From positions 1 to 13,122 of the forward strand of contig JAITIS010000047.1 of the NCBI GenBank assembly GCA_031279305.1: a stretch of 13,122 nucleotides of DNA, in the 5' to 3' direction. Positions 6,504-12,843 of this stretch are shown in pieces (within the stretch, counting starts at the first letter, position 1; each line of letters opens with the position of its first letter). Origin of the DNA: Candidatus Margulisiibacteriota bacterium (GTDB lineage Bacteria > Margulisbacteria > Termititenacia > Termititenacales > Termititenacaceae). Both the position numbers and the translations under genes were made by a program. The notes under the pieces are model-generated. The model worked only from the letters and a program-made list of their open reading frames with translations. It was not told the origin of the DNA and searched no databases.

Positions 6504-6524
6504 CATAATAATAATTCTTGTCAA
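6497..6524 (-). promoter_or_regulatory. Promoter of the perR operon
   Basis: On the minus strand a perfect -35 TTGACA (6519-6524) is followed after 16 nt by TAGAAT (6497-6502, five of six). The transcription start is expected near 6488-6490, only 2-4 nt before the ATG at 6486, so the perR message would be nearly leaderless. The -10 lies inside the palindrome at 6489-6503. Confidence 0.7.
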
Positions 6525-6589
6525 GTATTCACTAGAGAATCTCGATGCATAATTTTTTAATTTCTGGGCATTATAAAAACATCAAACGC

Positions 6590-6596
6590 GGGGAGG
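6590..6596 (+). promoter_or_regulatory. Strong ribosome binding site of the small orphan gene
   Basis: GGGGAGG lies 5 nt before the ATG at 6602. This is the main evidence that the short reading frame is translated. A TATAAA (6572-6577) upstream could be a -10 box, but no -35 is recognisable. Confidence 0.6.
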
Positions 6597-6601
6597 AATA
6601 A

Positions 6602-6799
6602 ATGACCCATATCAATAATAATGAAAAAACTAATTTTAATCATCTTGGTCTTGGAATTTACCCGTTAAATGGAAATAATACTTCAATTCCCCGCTCCAGA
6701 GAAGAAAAAGATAGATCTGGTTTAGGCATGCCCATTCCTTCATCGTATGGCGGAATAACGCCTGACATAAAATTACCAGAACGCGGCATTACTGTTTAA
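6602..6799 (+). CDS. Small orphan protein, 65 residues, function unknown
   Basis: I do not recognise this protein. It is polar, rich in Asn, Gly and Pro, without cysteine, signal peptide or membrane segment, so it is probably not globular. A motif occurs twice: LGLGIYPLNG (about 16-25) and SGLGMPIPSS (about 39-48), GLG followed by a hydrophobic/proline stretch. The coding sequence is visibly AT-richer than its neighbours, which suggests different origin or selection. A strong GGGGAGG ribosome binding site supports translation. It points away from perR across a 115-nt gap and runs tail-to-tail into rdgB, with the two stop codons sharing 6797-6798. The lack of any detected relative by eye leaves open that it is a lineage-specific peptide or a chance frame. 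Confidence 0.55.
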   Translation: MTHINNNEKTNFNHLGLGIYPLNGNNTSIPRSREEKDRSGLGMPIPSSYGGITPDIKLPERGITV

Positions 6800-7383
6800 T
6801 TTCTAAGTTTTTTCAACAATTCCCGCAGTGCTCTATATCTGTGGCTGTGCAGATTTTTTTCTGCTGGAGACATTTCGGCAAAAGTTTTTTTTAGCGGCGG
6901 ATAGTAAAAAACCGGGTCGTAGCCAAAGCCGTTTACACCGCGTATTTCCGAGGCGATAACTCCTTCCACTATGCCCTCCGCGGTATGGAGAACACGGCCG
7001 TCCGGAGCGGCGACGGCCAGCGCGGCGGTAAACCTAGCCGTGCGACGCGCGGCCGGAATGCCCTCTAATTCGCGCAAAAGTTTGGCGCACAGCCGCGCGG
7101 AAGAAGCGCCATCGCCGGCGTAGCGCGCGGAATACACGCCCGGCGCGCCGTTTAGCGCGTCAACCGACAAACCGGAATCATCGGCCAGCACGGTTTCCTT
7201 TATATAACCGGCGGTTTCAACGGCTTTTTTTAGGGCGTTGCCTAGAAAAGCATCTCTGTCCTCCACAATTTGCGGCACGGCATAGCCGTCCAAGGAAACC
7301 ACCGTCAGCCCCGGCGCGCCGGCAAGCAATGTTTGTATTTCCGCGACTTTGTGTTTATTGCGGGAAGCGATAACTAATTTCAT
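6796..7383 (-). CDS. rdgB: XTP/dITP pyrophosphatase (house-cleaning NTPase, HAM1/RdgB family)
   Basis: Hydrolyses dITP, dHAPTP and XTP to monophosphates so that deaminated purines are kept out of nucleic acids. The 195-residue protein has the family N-terminus (LVIASRNKHKVAEI), the central ADDSGLSVDALNGAPGVYSARY motif with the catalytic Asp, and the C-terminal FGYDPVF and SHRYRAL motifs. The length is typical. The ATG overlaps the purD stop as ATGA, so translation is probably coupled to purD. The pairing is metabolically sensible, since PurD makes purine precursors and RdgB removes faulty purine nucleotides. The stop overlaps the stop of the opposing small gene, and no terminator is seen between them. 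Confidence 0.96.
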   Translation of the reverse strand: MKLVIASRNKHKVAEIQTLLAGAPGLTVVSLDGYAVPQIVEDRDAFLGNALKKAVETAGYIKETVLADDSGLSVDALNGAPGVYSARYAGDGASSARLCAKLLRELEGIPAARRTARFTAALAVAAPDGRVLHTAEGIVEGVIASEIRGVNGFGYDPVFYYPPLKKTFAEMSPAEKNLHSHRYRALRELLKKLRN

Positions 7384-8657
7384 TTCAACCGGGCAAGAGC
7401 TTTCTGGCCTATATCTTTACGCTTATGCAAGCCGGGAAAAGAAATCAGCTCTGCGGCCTTGTAAGAATTTTTCACAGCGGTCTTAATATCCGCGCCCAGC
7501 GCCGTAACACCCAGCACCCGCCCGCCGGCAGCGACCAATCTGCCGTCAAGTAAAGCCGTGCCCGCCTGAAAAATAAAAATATCCGGCAAAGCCGCGGCTT
7601 TATCCACGCCGGTAATTTCCTGTCCTTTTTCATATTTGCCCGGATAGCCGTCCGCCGCCAGCACCACACAGGCCGCCGCCGCATCCGTCCATTCGACGGC
7701 CAGAGCATCCAGATGACCAGCGAGACAGGCTTCAAAAACGTCTACTATGTCGGTTTTCAAGCGGGGCAGGACAACCTGGGTTTCCGGATCGCCAAAGCGG
7801 CAGTTGAACTCCACGACTTTGGGGCCGTCTGCTGTAATCATCAAACCGGCGTAAAGCACACCACGGTAGGGCGCGCCTTCTTGGGCTATGCCGTTTAAGA
7901 GCGGCCTAAAAATCGAGCTATTGACCTGCTCCAGTATTTCCGCAGTCACGACCGGCGCCGGCGAATAAGCGCCCATACCGCCGGTATTGGGGCCTTTGTC
8001 GCCGTCATACACGGCTTTATGATCCTGCGCCGAAACCATCGGCACAAAATTCTGTCCGTCGCAAAAAGCCAGCATCGACGCTTCTTCACCGGCCAGAAAT
8101 TCCTCAATGATAACCCGCGCGCCGGCTTCGCCAAAAATCCTGTCTTTGAGCGCGGCATTGATAGCGCGTCTAGCCTCGACCAGCGAGCCGGCCACAGTCA
8201 CGCCTTTGCCAGAAGCCAGTCCGTCAGCCTTGATAACCACCGGAAAACGGGACATATAGACATACTCCAGCGCTTTTTGCGCGTCGTCAAAAACCTCATA
8301 GGCGGCGGTGGGTATTTTGTATTTTTTCATTATTTTTTTGGCAAATTCTTTGCTGCCCTCCAGACGCGCCGCCGCCTTGGACGGCCCGAAAATTTTTAAG
8401 CCGGCTGCCTCGAATTCATCAACAATGCCCAAGGTCAGCGGAACTTCCGGCCCCACGACGGTCAGGTCTATTTTATTCTGCCGCGCAAAATCCCGCAGGC
8501 CAGCAATATCGTCCGCAGCGATATTCACCAGTCCGGCTATCCCGCCGATGCCCGGGTTGCCCGGCGCGCAGTACAGCTCGGCCACACGCGGCGATTTTTT
8601 CAGCTGGACAGCCAGCGCGTGTTCGCGCCCGCCGGAACCAATCAATAAAATATTCAT
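7380..8657 (-). CDS. purD: Phosphoribosylamine-glycine ligase (GAR synthetase)
   Basis: Second step of de novo purine synthesis: joins 5-phosphoribosylamine and glycine using ATP. The 425-residue protein begins with the GARS signature MNILLIGSGGREHAL and YCAPGNPGI. The ATP-grasp domain includes VIKADGLASGKGV (phosphate loop), PNTGGMGAYSPAP and the metal-binding VVEFNCRFGDPETQVVLP. The C-terminal domain is complete. The start at 8657 is set by AAGGAG 6 nt upstream and by the family N-terminus. An in-frame ATG at 8732 would add 25 residues inside rnfB and is rejected. It lies 20 nt after rnfB and overlaps rdgB by ATGA. No other pur gene is nearby. Confidence 0.97.
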   Translation of the reverse strand: MNILLIGSGGREHALAVQLKKSPRVAELYCAPGNPGIGGIAGLVNIAADDIAGLRDFARQNKIDLTVVGPEVPLTLGIVDEFEAAGLKIFGPSKAAARLEGSKEFAKKIMKKYKIPTAAYEVFDDAQKALEYVYMSRFPVVIKADGLASGKGVTVAGSLVEARRAINAALKDRIFGEAGARVIIEEFLAGEEASMLAFCDGQNFVPMVSAQDHKAVYDGDKGPNTGGMGAYSPAPVVTAEILEQVNSSIFRPLLNGIAQEGAPYRGVLYAGLMITADGPKVVEFNCRFGDPETQVVLPRLKTDIVDVFEACLAGHLDALAVEWTDAAAACVVLAADGYPGKYEKGQEITGVDKAAALPDIFIFQAGTALLDGRLVAAGGRVLGVTALGADIKTAVKNSYKAAELISFPGLHKRKDIGQKALARLK

Positions 8658-8677
8658 AATCTGCTCCTTCGCTTTTT

Positions 8678-9454
8678 TTAAGCTATCGCCTTGGTTGGAC
8701 ATTTGCCGGCACAGACTCCGCAGTTGGTGCATTTGGCCGGATCGATCACGGCCAGATTATCCCGCAGGGCAATTGCCTGATACGGACAGTTTTTCACGCA
8801 CAGACCGCAGGCCGTGCAGGGCGCCGCGCAGACCGCGCGCGCGGACGGGCCGCGGTCGTGATTGCTGCAAAGCACCAATTTCAGCTCTTTTTTGACGACG
8901 CGTCTAAGGAGGCCTTTGGGACAGGCGCGGATACAGGCACCGCAGTCGAGGCATTTGTCCCGGTCGATGACCGGCAAGCCGTCTTCGCCCATCACAATAG
9001 CGCCGAATTGGCAGACTTTTGAACAATCGCCAAAACCCAGACAGCCAAAACGGCATTTTTTGTAGCCGCCCTGCACCAGCATCGCCGCACGGCAGGTATG
9101 CATTCCAGAATAAACATAGGCGTCGACAGCCTTGACGCCGCCGCCGCAGAAAATCCAGACAACATTTTTTTCTTTAACGGCGGCGGCTTCTTTGCCCAAA
9201 AGCGCGGCGATTTTTTGGCCGGTATCCGCACCGCCCGGAGCGCAGAGATTTAGAGCCGCTTTGCCCCCGGCCAAGAGCTCCGCGTAACCGGCGCAGCCCG
9301 CGCTGCCGCAGGCGCCGCAGTTGTAGCCCGGCAATATTTCCAGCAGCTGGCCGGCTAAAGGACTGGCCTTCACCAGCAGAAACAAAGCCGCCAGCCCCAA
9401 AATCACGCCCAGCGTCACGCCCAGCCCGGTCAAAGCCCAAAAGCCGGCCATCAT
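8678..9454 (-). CDS. rnfB: Rnf electron-transport complex subunit B (iron-sulfur protein)
   Basis: The input-side iron-sulfur subunit of the Rnf complex, which moves electrons between ferredoxin and NAD while pumping Na+ or H+. The 258-residue protein has an N-terminal membrane helix (about 5-28), then the RnfB four-cysteine domain (C46, C49, C54, C71, in PGYNCGACGSAGC). Ferredoxin-type cysteine groups follow at 134-148, 168-178, 213-223 and 242-252, enough for about five [4Fe-4S] clusters. This cluster-rich form matches the RnfB of clostridia and other anaerobes rather than the shorter E. coli RsxB. Its ATG overlaps the rnfA stop as ATGA. The next gene is purD, and rnfC, D, G and E are not in the window. 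Confidence 0.95.
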   Translation of the reverse strand: MMAGFWALTGLGVTLGVILGLAALFLLVKASPLAGQLLEILPGYNCGACGSAGCAGYAELLAGGKAALNLCAPGGADTGQKIAALLGKEAAAVKEKNVVWIFCGGGVKAVDAYVYSGMHTCRAAMLVQGGYKKCRFGCLGFGDCSKVCQFGAIVMGEDGLPVIDRDKCLDCGACIRACPKGLLRRVVKKELKLVLCSNHDRGPSARAVCAAPCTACGLCVKNCPYQAIALRDNLAVIDPAKCTNCGVCAGKCPTKAIA

Positions 9455-10086
9455 AGTTTTAACCCGGAAAACCCTAAAAAAGCGATGGACATCAACGCCG
9501 CGGCGATGAAAGTGATCGGAACGCCCCTAAACGCGGCGGGCACCGGCGCGCTGTCCAGTCTCTCGCGGATACCGGCCATCACGAACAGCGCCAGAGTAAA
9601 CCCCAGCCCGGCGCCCAGCGCATTAGCCAGCGCCGCCAGCAGGCTGCCGCTGTAATCCCGCGCGTTGAGCAAAGCCACGCCCAGAACCACACAGTTGGTT
9701 GTGATGAGCGGCAGATACACGCCGAGCATTTTTTGCAGGGCCGGTGAAAATTTGCGCAAAAGCATTTCAAGCAGCTGCACCAGCGCGGCGATGACCAAAA
9801 TAAAAAACACCGTCTGCAAATATTCGATATGCAGGGGCGCCAGAATACAGCGTTGGATAAGCCAAGTCGCCAGCGCGGAGAGCGTCAGGACAAAAATAAC
9901 CGCGCCGCCCATTCCGGCGGAAGACTCCAGCTGCCGGGAAACGCCGATGAACGGGCAAATGCCCAAAAAGCGCGTCAGCACGAAATTGTTGACCAAGCAA
10001 GCGGAAATAAGAATAGCCAATAAAGCGGACATCAGCAAAAATTTTAGGAGAAACCGCCGCAAAAGTCTAGTTTGAGGCTCAGCCAT
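9451..10086 (-). CDS. rnfA: Rnf electron-transport complex subunit A (membrane protein)
   Basis: An integral membrane subunit of the Rnf ion pump. The family core begins at LISACLVNNFVLTRFLGICPFIGVS, whose cysteines in the ACLVNN and GICPF segments lie near the membrane iron-sulfur site in this family. About six membrane helices follow, including the LPLITTNCVVLG repeat-half motif. RnfA is normally about 190 residues. Here the frame runs further upstream: ATG at 10086 gives 211 residues, TTG at 10092 gives 213, and ATG at 10032 gives the usual 193 but has no ribosome binding site. I chose 10086 because AGG lies 8 nt upstream and a candidate promoter is just behind. It is first in its transcription unit, followed by rnfB with an ATGA overlap. 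Confidence 0.92.
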   Translation of the reverse strand: MAEPQTRLLRRFLLKFLLMSALLAILISACLVNNFVLTRFLGICPFIGVSRQLESSAGMGGAVIFVLTLSALATWLIQRCILAPLHIEYLQTVFFILVIAALVQLLEMLLRKFSPALQKMLGVYLPLITTNCVVLGVALLNARDYSGSLLAALANALGAGLGFTLALFVMAGIRERLDSAPVPAAFRGVPITFIAAALMSIAFLGFSGLKL

Positions 10087-10115
10087 TCGCAAGGCCTGCT
10101 ACTTGTGTTATTATG
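10086..10115. promoter_or_regulatory. Candidate overlapping divergent promoters, rnfA and pseudokinase operon
   Basis: One AT-rich patch serves both directions. On the plus strand, TTCGCA (10086-10091), 17 nt, then TATTAT (10109-10114) preceded by TG is an extended -10. It predicts a start near 10121, which excludes the ATG at 10113 for the first gene. On the minus strand CATAAT (10110-10115) could be the rnfA -10, but its -35 is poor. The two could not be used at once. Confidence 0.4.
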
Positions 10116-10130
10116 CAGGCGGGGGACGGT

Positions 10131-10316
10131 ATGCAGAAAAACAGGGGCAAACGTTCACACAAAGTAAAAACAGCCAGCGGCAAAACGCATAATTTCACCG
10201 CGCGCAACATCAGTCTCAACAAACTGGCGGCGCGCCGGATAGATTTTAAGCGTTTGCAGGCCGAGCTGGAAAAAGAAAAATCCCTGTTGGACGCCAGCGA
10301 CATACCAATCAATTAA
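10131..10316 (+). CDS. Small basic protein of unknown function, coupled to the pseudokinase gene
   Basis: Not recognised. The 61-residue protein has a strongly basic N-terminal half (KNRGKRSHKVKTASGKTHNF) and a C-terminal part predicted as a charged amphipathic helix (FKRLQAELEKEKSLLDAS). It has no cysteine, signal peptide or membrane segment, so it is probably cytoplasmic. The basic charge suggests contact with nucleic acid or acidic lipid, which is only a guess. The start at 10131 is preferred over an in-frame ATG at 10113 because GGGGGA (10121-10126) lies 4 nt upstream. The stop is one nt from the pseudokinase ATG (TAAAATG), so the second gene, which lacks a clear ribosome binding site, probably depends on translation of this one. 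Confidence 0.68.
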   Translation: MQKNRGKRSHKVKTASGKTHNFTARNISLNKLAARRIDFKRLQAELEKEKSLLDASDIPIN

Positions 10317-10317
10317 A

Positions 10318-12123
10318 ATGGCGGAAACTATTCTCAAAGACAAGTATGTCCTGACCCAAAAACTCAAACAGGACCGGATCGGCTGGCTCTGGTCGGCCTA
10401 TCTGCGCGAGACCAGAGAGGTCGTCTCCGCGCGCGAATACCACGCGCAGTTCTGCCACCGCTCTATAGTGGAAAAACTGAATGACGCCGGACTGAAAACC
10501 GCGGGCTTAAAACATCCCAACATCGCGGGCATTCTGGATATGGTTTACACGGCAGACGGCCGATTTTTTATTATTTATGACACGCCGTACCACGGGTCGC
10601 TAACAGAAGTGCTGCAGCGCATCAAAAAATTTCCCTTGTACGACAGCCAAAAAATAATTCAGGACATCGCTCGGGCGGTGGAATATGCCCACGAATCGCG
10701 CAATCATTTGCTGCACGGCGCGCTAAATCCAGAGAATATCGATGTGCTGGCCAGCGGCGAAATCAAAGTGCGCAATTTTCATCTCGATCACCTGCTTAAC
10801 TCTTTTTTATTAAGCAAAGGGCAGAATCTGCTCAACGCCTCGTATCTCGCGCCGGAGCAAATCCGCGGGGAAAAAATCAGCAAAGCCACGGACATTCTGG
10901 CTCTGGGCGCTTTGTTTTATCTGCTCTTAACCGGCCGCCCGCCCTACCCGGTTATCACCAGCCTGCCCCAGATACTCAAAAACTATCTGCGTCCGCCGGA
11001 AAAATTGACTATTCTGCGGCCCGATCTACCGCTGTATATAGAGGATATTATCGGCAAAGCCCTCCAGCACAGGGCCCAGCACCGCCAGCAGTCGATCACG
11101 GAATTTTTAGGCGACCTGAAACTGCAAAAAGTAACTCTTCCTGTAAAAGTCCTGCAGGAACGCGAGGCCGCCGGACAGCTGAAGCCGCCGGACAGTTCGG
11201 CAAACCCGCCGGATAATGCTAAAATTAACACTCCGCCGGATAACTGGCAGCACAGGCCGGCCAAAGAAAGGGAAAAACCGGTGACCGCACCGCCGCCCAA
11301 ACCCAGAGAAGAAAACCCTGCGCCATTTAAGCGCGCCCTGTTATCCAGAGAAAACAGGCGTCAGCTGATTTATTTGGCGCTGTTAGGTGTTTTTACCGCC
11401 TGTCTGCTGCTTTTTATCAATGCGGTGTTTTTCAGTTATTTCAATTCCGTGCCGCAGATCGAGGTGCCGGGTGTTTTGCATATGCCGGTGGATGACGCCA
11501 TCGCTGTCTTAAAAGGACAGGGGCTGCGCGTCAAATTCAGCGGGTATATTAACAACGAGGAGCTTACCCCCAACTATGTCGCGGCGCTCAATCCGGAGCC
11601 GGGGCGCGTGGTCAAGAAAGACCGGATCATCCGTATTTACGCCAGCCAGCAAAGCGAGGGACTGTCCGCGCCCAATCTAGCGGAGCACACTCTGCAAAGC
11701 GCCGAGCCTATCGTGGCTGATCGGGGGCTGACTATCAATATCGTTGAACGGGTTTTCAGCAACCGCTATCCCCGCCAGCAGATTATCAGCCAGTCGCCGC
11801 CCGCCGGCGAGGCTGTCAAACGCGGCGAAAAAATAAACGTCACGGTCAGCAACGGCTACCCGGTGTGGCTGGCGGTTAAAAATAAAACTGAGACCCAGAT
11901 CACCGTCACGCTGTTTATACAAAATGAGCCGGACTGGGAACCGCAGAATGCCGTGATTTATCTGCAGGACCGCAAAGGCCGGCGCAAATACGCCGAAAAA
12001 CTGCTGCAGCCCGGAGACAGAGACAGGATGGAAATCACCACGGACTTAAACGGCGTCATCGAAGTGTATTATTTTAACGATTTAGCTTTCAAAGCTGAGC
12101 TTAAAGATCTGGACGAAGCATGA
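10318..12123 (+). CDS. Membrane PASTA-domain pseudokinase (Ser/Thr kinase-like, catalytically dead)
   Basis: A 601-residue bitopic membrane protein. An N-terminal kinase-like domain (about 8-270) is followed by a Pro-rich cytoplasmic linker (285-340), one membrane helix (about 349-372), PASTA domains (about 378-443 and 446-512) and a further extracytoplasmic domain (513-601). Fold landmarks remain: KHPNI (65-69), LAPEQ (APE, 177-181) and ATDILALGALFYLLLTGRPPY (190-210). Catalytic ones are lost: the Gly-rich loop reads LKQDRIGWLW, the VAIK lysine is R39 (SAREY), HRDLKPEN reads HGALNPEN (A135, N137), and DFG reads NFH (153-155). In Firmicutes, PASTA kinases such as PrkC/Stk1 sense peptidoglycan fragments. 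Here a sensing or scaffolding role without phosphotransfer is inferred. Its stop overlaps rpe as ATGA, echoing the prkC-rsgA-rpe order, but no PP2C phosphatase or rsgA is present. Confidence 0.9.
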   Translation: MAETILKDKYVLTQKLKQDRIGWLWSAYLRETREVVSAREYHAQFCHRSIVEKLNDAGLKTAGLKHPNIAGILDMVYTADGRFFIIYDTPYHGSLTEVLQRIKKFPLYDSQKIIQDIARAVEYAHESRNHLLHGALNPENIDVLASGEIKVRNFHLDHLLNSFLLSKGQNLLNASYLAPEQIRGEKISKATDILALGALFYLLLTGRPPYPVITSLPQILKNYLRPPEKLTILRPDLPLYIEDIIGKALQHRAQHRQQSITEFLGDLKLQKVTLPVKVLQEREAAGQLKPPDSSANPPDNAKINTPPDNWQHRPAKEREKPVTAPPPKPREENPAPFKRALLSRENRRQLIYLALLGVFTACLLLFINAVFFSYFNSVPQIEVPGVLHMPVDDAIAVLKGQGLRVKFSGYINNEELTPNYVAALNPEPGRVVKKDRIIRIYASQQSEGLSAPNLAEHTLQSAEPIVADRGLTINIVERVFSNRYPRQQIISQSPPAGEAVKRGEKINVTVSNGYPVWLAVKNKTETQITVTLFIQNEPDWEPQNAVIYLQDRKGRRKYAEKLLQPGDRDRMEITTDLNGVIEVYYFNDLAFKAELKDLDEA

Positions 12124-12773
12124 CCATCATCGCGCCGTCGATATTATCCGCCGATTTCGCCCGGCTGGGGCGCGACATAGAGCTGGTTGAGCAGGCCGGC
12201 GCGCAATGGCTGCATCTGGACATAATGGACGGGCATTTCGTGCCCAATCTCACAATCGGCCCCGCGGTGATAGAGAGCATCCGTCCCGGCACGAAACTGT
12301 TTTTAGACACGCATCTGATGATTAAAAATCCGGCAGACTATCTGGAGGCTTTTGCCCGGGCCGGAGCGGATCTAATCTGCGTTCATTTGGAAACGCTGGA
12401 TAATCCCAGAGCGGTTTTGCGGCAGATAAAAAGCCTGCGCAAAAAAGCAGGGCTGGCTCTCAATCCAGACAAAAAATTTGCGGCAGTGGAGCCGTACTTG
12501 AATGAAATAGATCTAGTGCTGTTTATGTCCGTCTGGCCCGGTTTCGCCGGCCAGAAATTTAGGCCGGATATTCTGCCGGAAGTAAAAAAATGCCGCGAGC
12601 ATCTCGCCAAAACCGGCCTGCCGGTGGACATCGAAATAGACGGCGGCATCAACCGCGAAACGGCCCCGCAGGCCCTGAGCGCGGGCGCCAATATACTGGT
12701 GGCCGGCTCCGCCATATACCGCTCCGCCGATCCGGCGGCGGAAGTGCAATATTACCTGAACTTAGCCGCTTAA
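12120..12773 (+). CDS. rpe: Ribulose-phosphate 3-epimerase
   Basis: Interconverts ribulose 5-phosphate and xylulose 5-phosphate in the pentose phosphate pathway; cytoplasmic TIM barrel. The 217-residue protein has APSILSADFARLG at the N-terminus. Metal and catalytic residues are H32 and D34 with D37 in LHLDIMDGHF, H65 in DTHLM, and D174 in IEIDGGIN. The phosphate-binding end GANILVAGSAIY is complete. The flexible loop reads MSVWPGFAGQKF, where many members have an Asn at the Trp position (W139) and a Gly at the Ala. The start is fixed by the family N-terminus and by the ATGA overlap with the pseudokinase gene. The neighbourhood is conserved in broad outline with Firmicutes PASTA kinase loci. 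Confidence 0.97.
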   Translation: MTIIAPSILSADFARLGRDIELVEQAGAQWLHLDIMDGHFVPNLTIGPAVIESIRPGTKLFLDTHLMIKNPADYLEAFARAGADLICVHLETLDNPRAVLRQIKSLRKKAGLALNPDKKFAAVEPYLNEIDLVLFMSVWPGFAGQKFRPDILPEVKKCREHLAKTGLPVDIEIDGGINRETAPQALSAGANILVAGSAIYRSADPAAEVQYYLNLAA

Positions 12774-12843
12774 AATACTGTGGATTTTTTTGCAACTATC
12801 CGCCTGATCTTACGATATCTCTGTGTAAGCAAAGAGGTGCGTT
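12774..12843 (+). other. Intergenic region before the last gene
   Basis: A run of seven T (12784-12790) follows rpe but has no stable stem before it, so it is not a convincing terminator. A small inverted repeat, CTTAC (12809-12813) with GTAAG (12825-12829), lies just before the ribosome binding site GAGGT of the next gene. TTGCAA and TACGAT could be a weak promoter, but the 15-nt spacing is poor. Confidence 0.25.

Noticed and set aside
8658..8732. 25-residue N-terminal extension of PurD
   Set aside because: It lies inside the end of rnfB, and the family N-terminus MNILLIGSGGREHAL with its own ribosome binding site is at 8657.
10113..10130. Earlier ATG for the small basic protein
   Set aside because: It overlaps the candidate -10 box and has no ribosome binding site, whereas 10131 has one.
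10079..10312. Minus-strand frame opposite the small basic protein
   Set aside because: It overlaps the plus-strand gene, which has a clear GGGGGA ribosome binding site and coupling to the next gene; the antisense frame has neither.
10318..11130. Reading the kinase domain as an active Ser/Thr kinase
   Set aside because: The catalytic Lys and both catalytic Asp residues are replaced and the glycine loop is degraded.
10983..11300. Minus-strand frame within the pseudokinase gene
   Set aside because: Low-complexity Ser/Gly/Leu translation produced by the Pro-rich linker read backwards; no start signal.
12780..12800. Intrinsic terminator after rpe
   Set aside because: There is a run of seven T but no GC-rich stem directly before it; only a weak GGAT/ATCC pairing exists, which spans the T-run.
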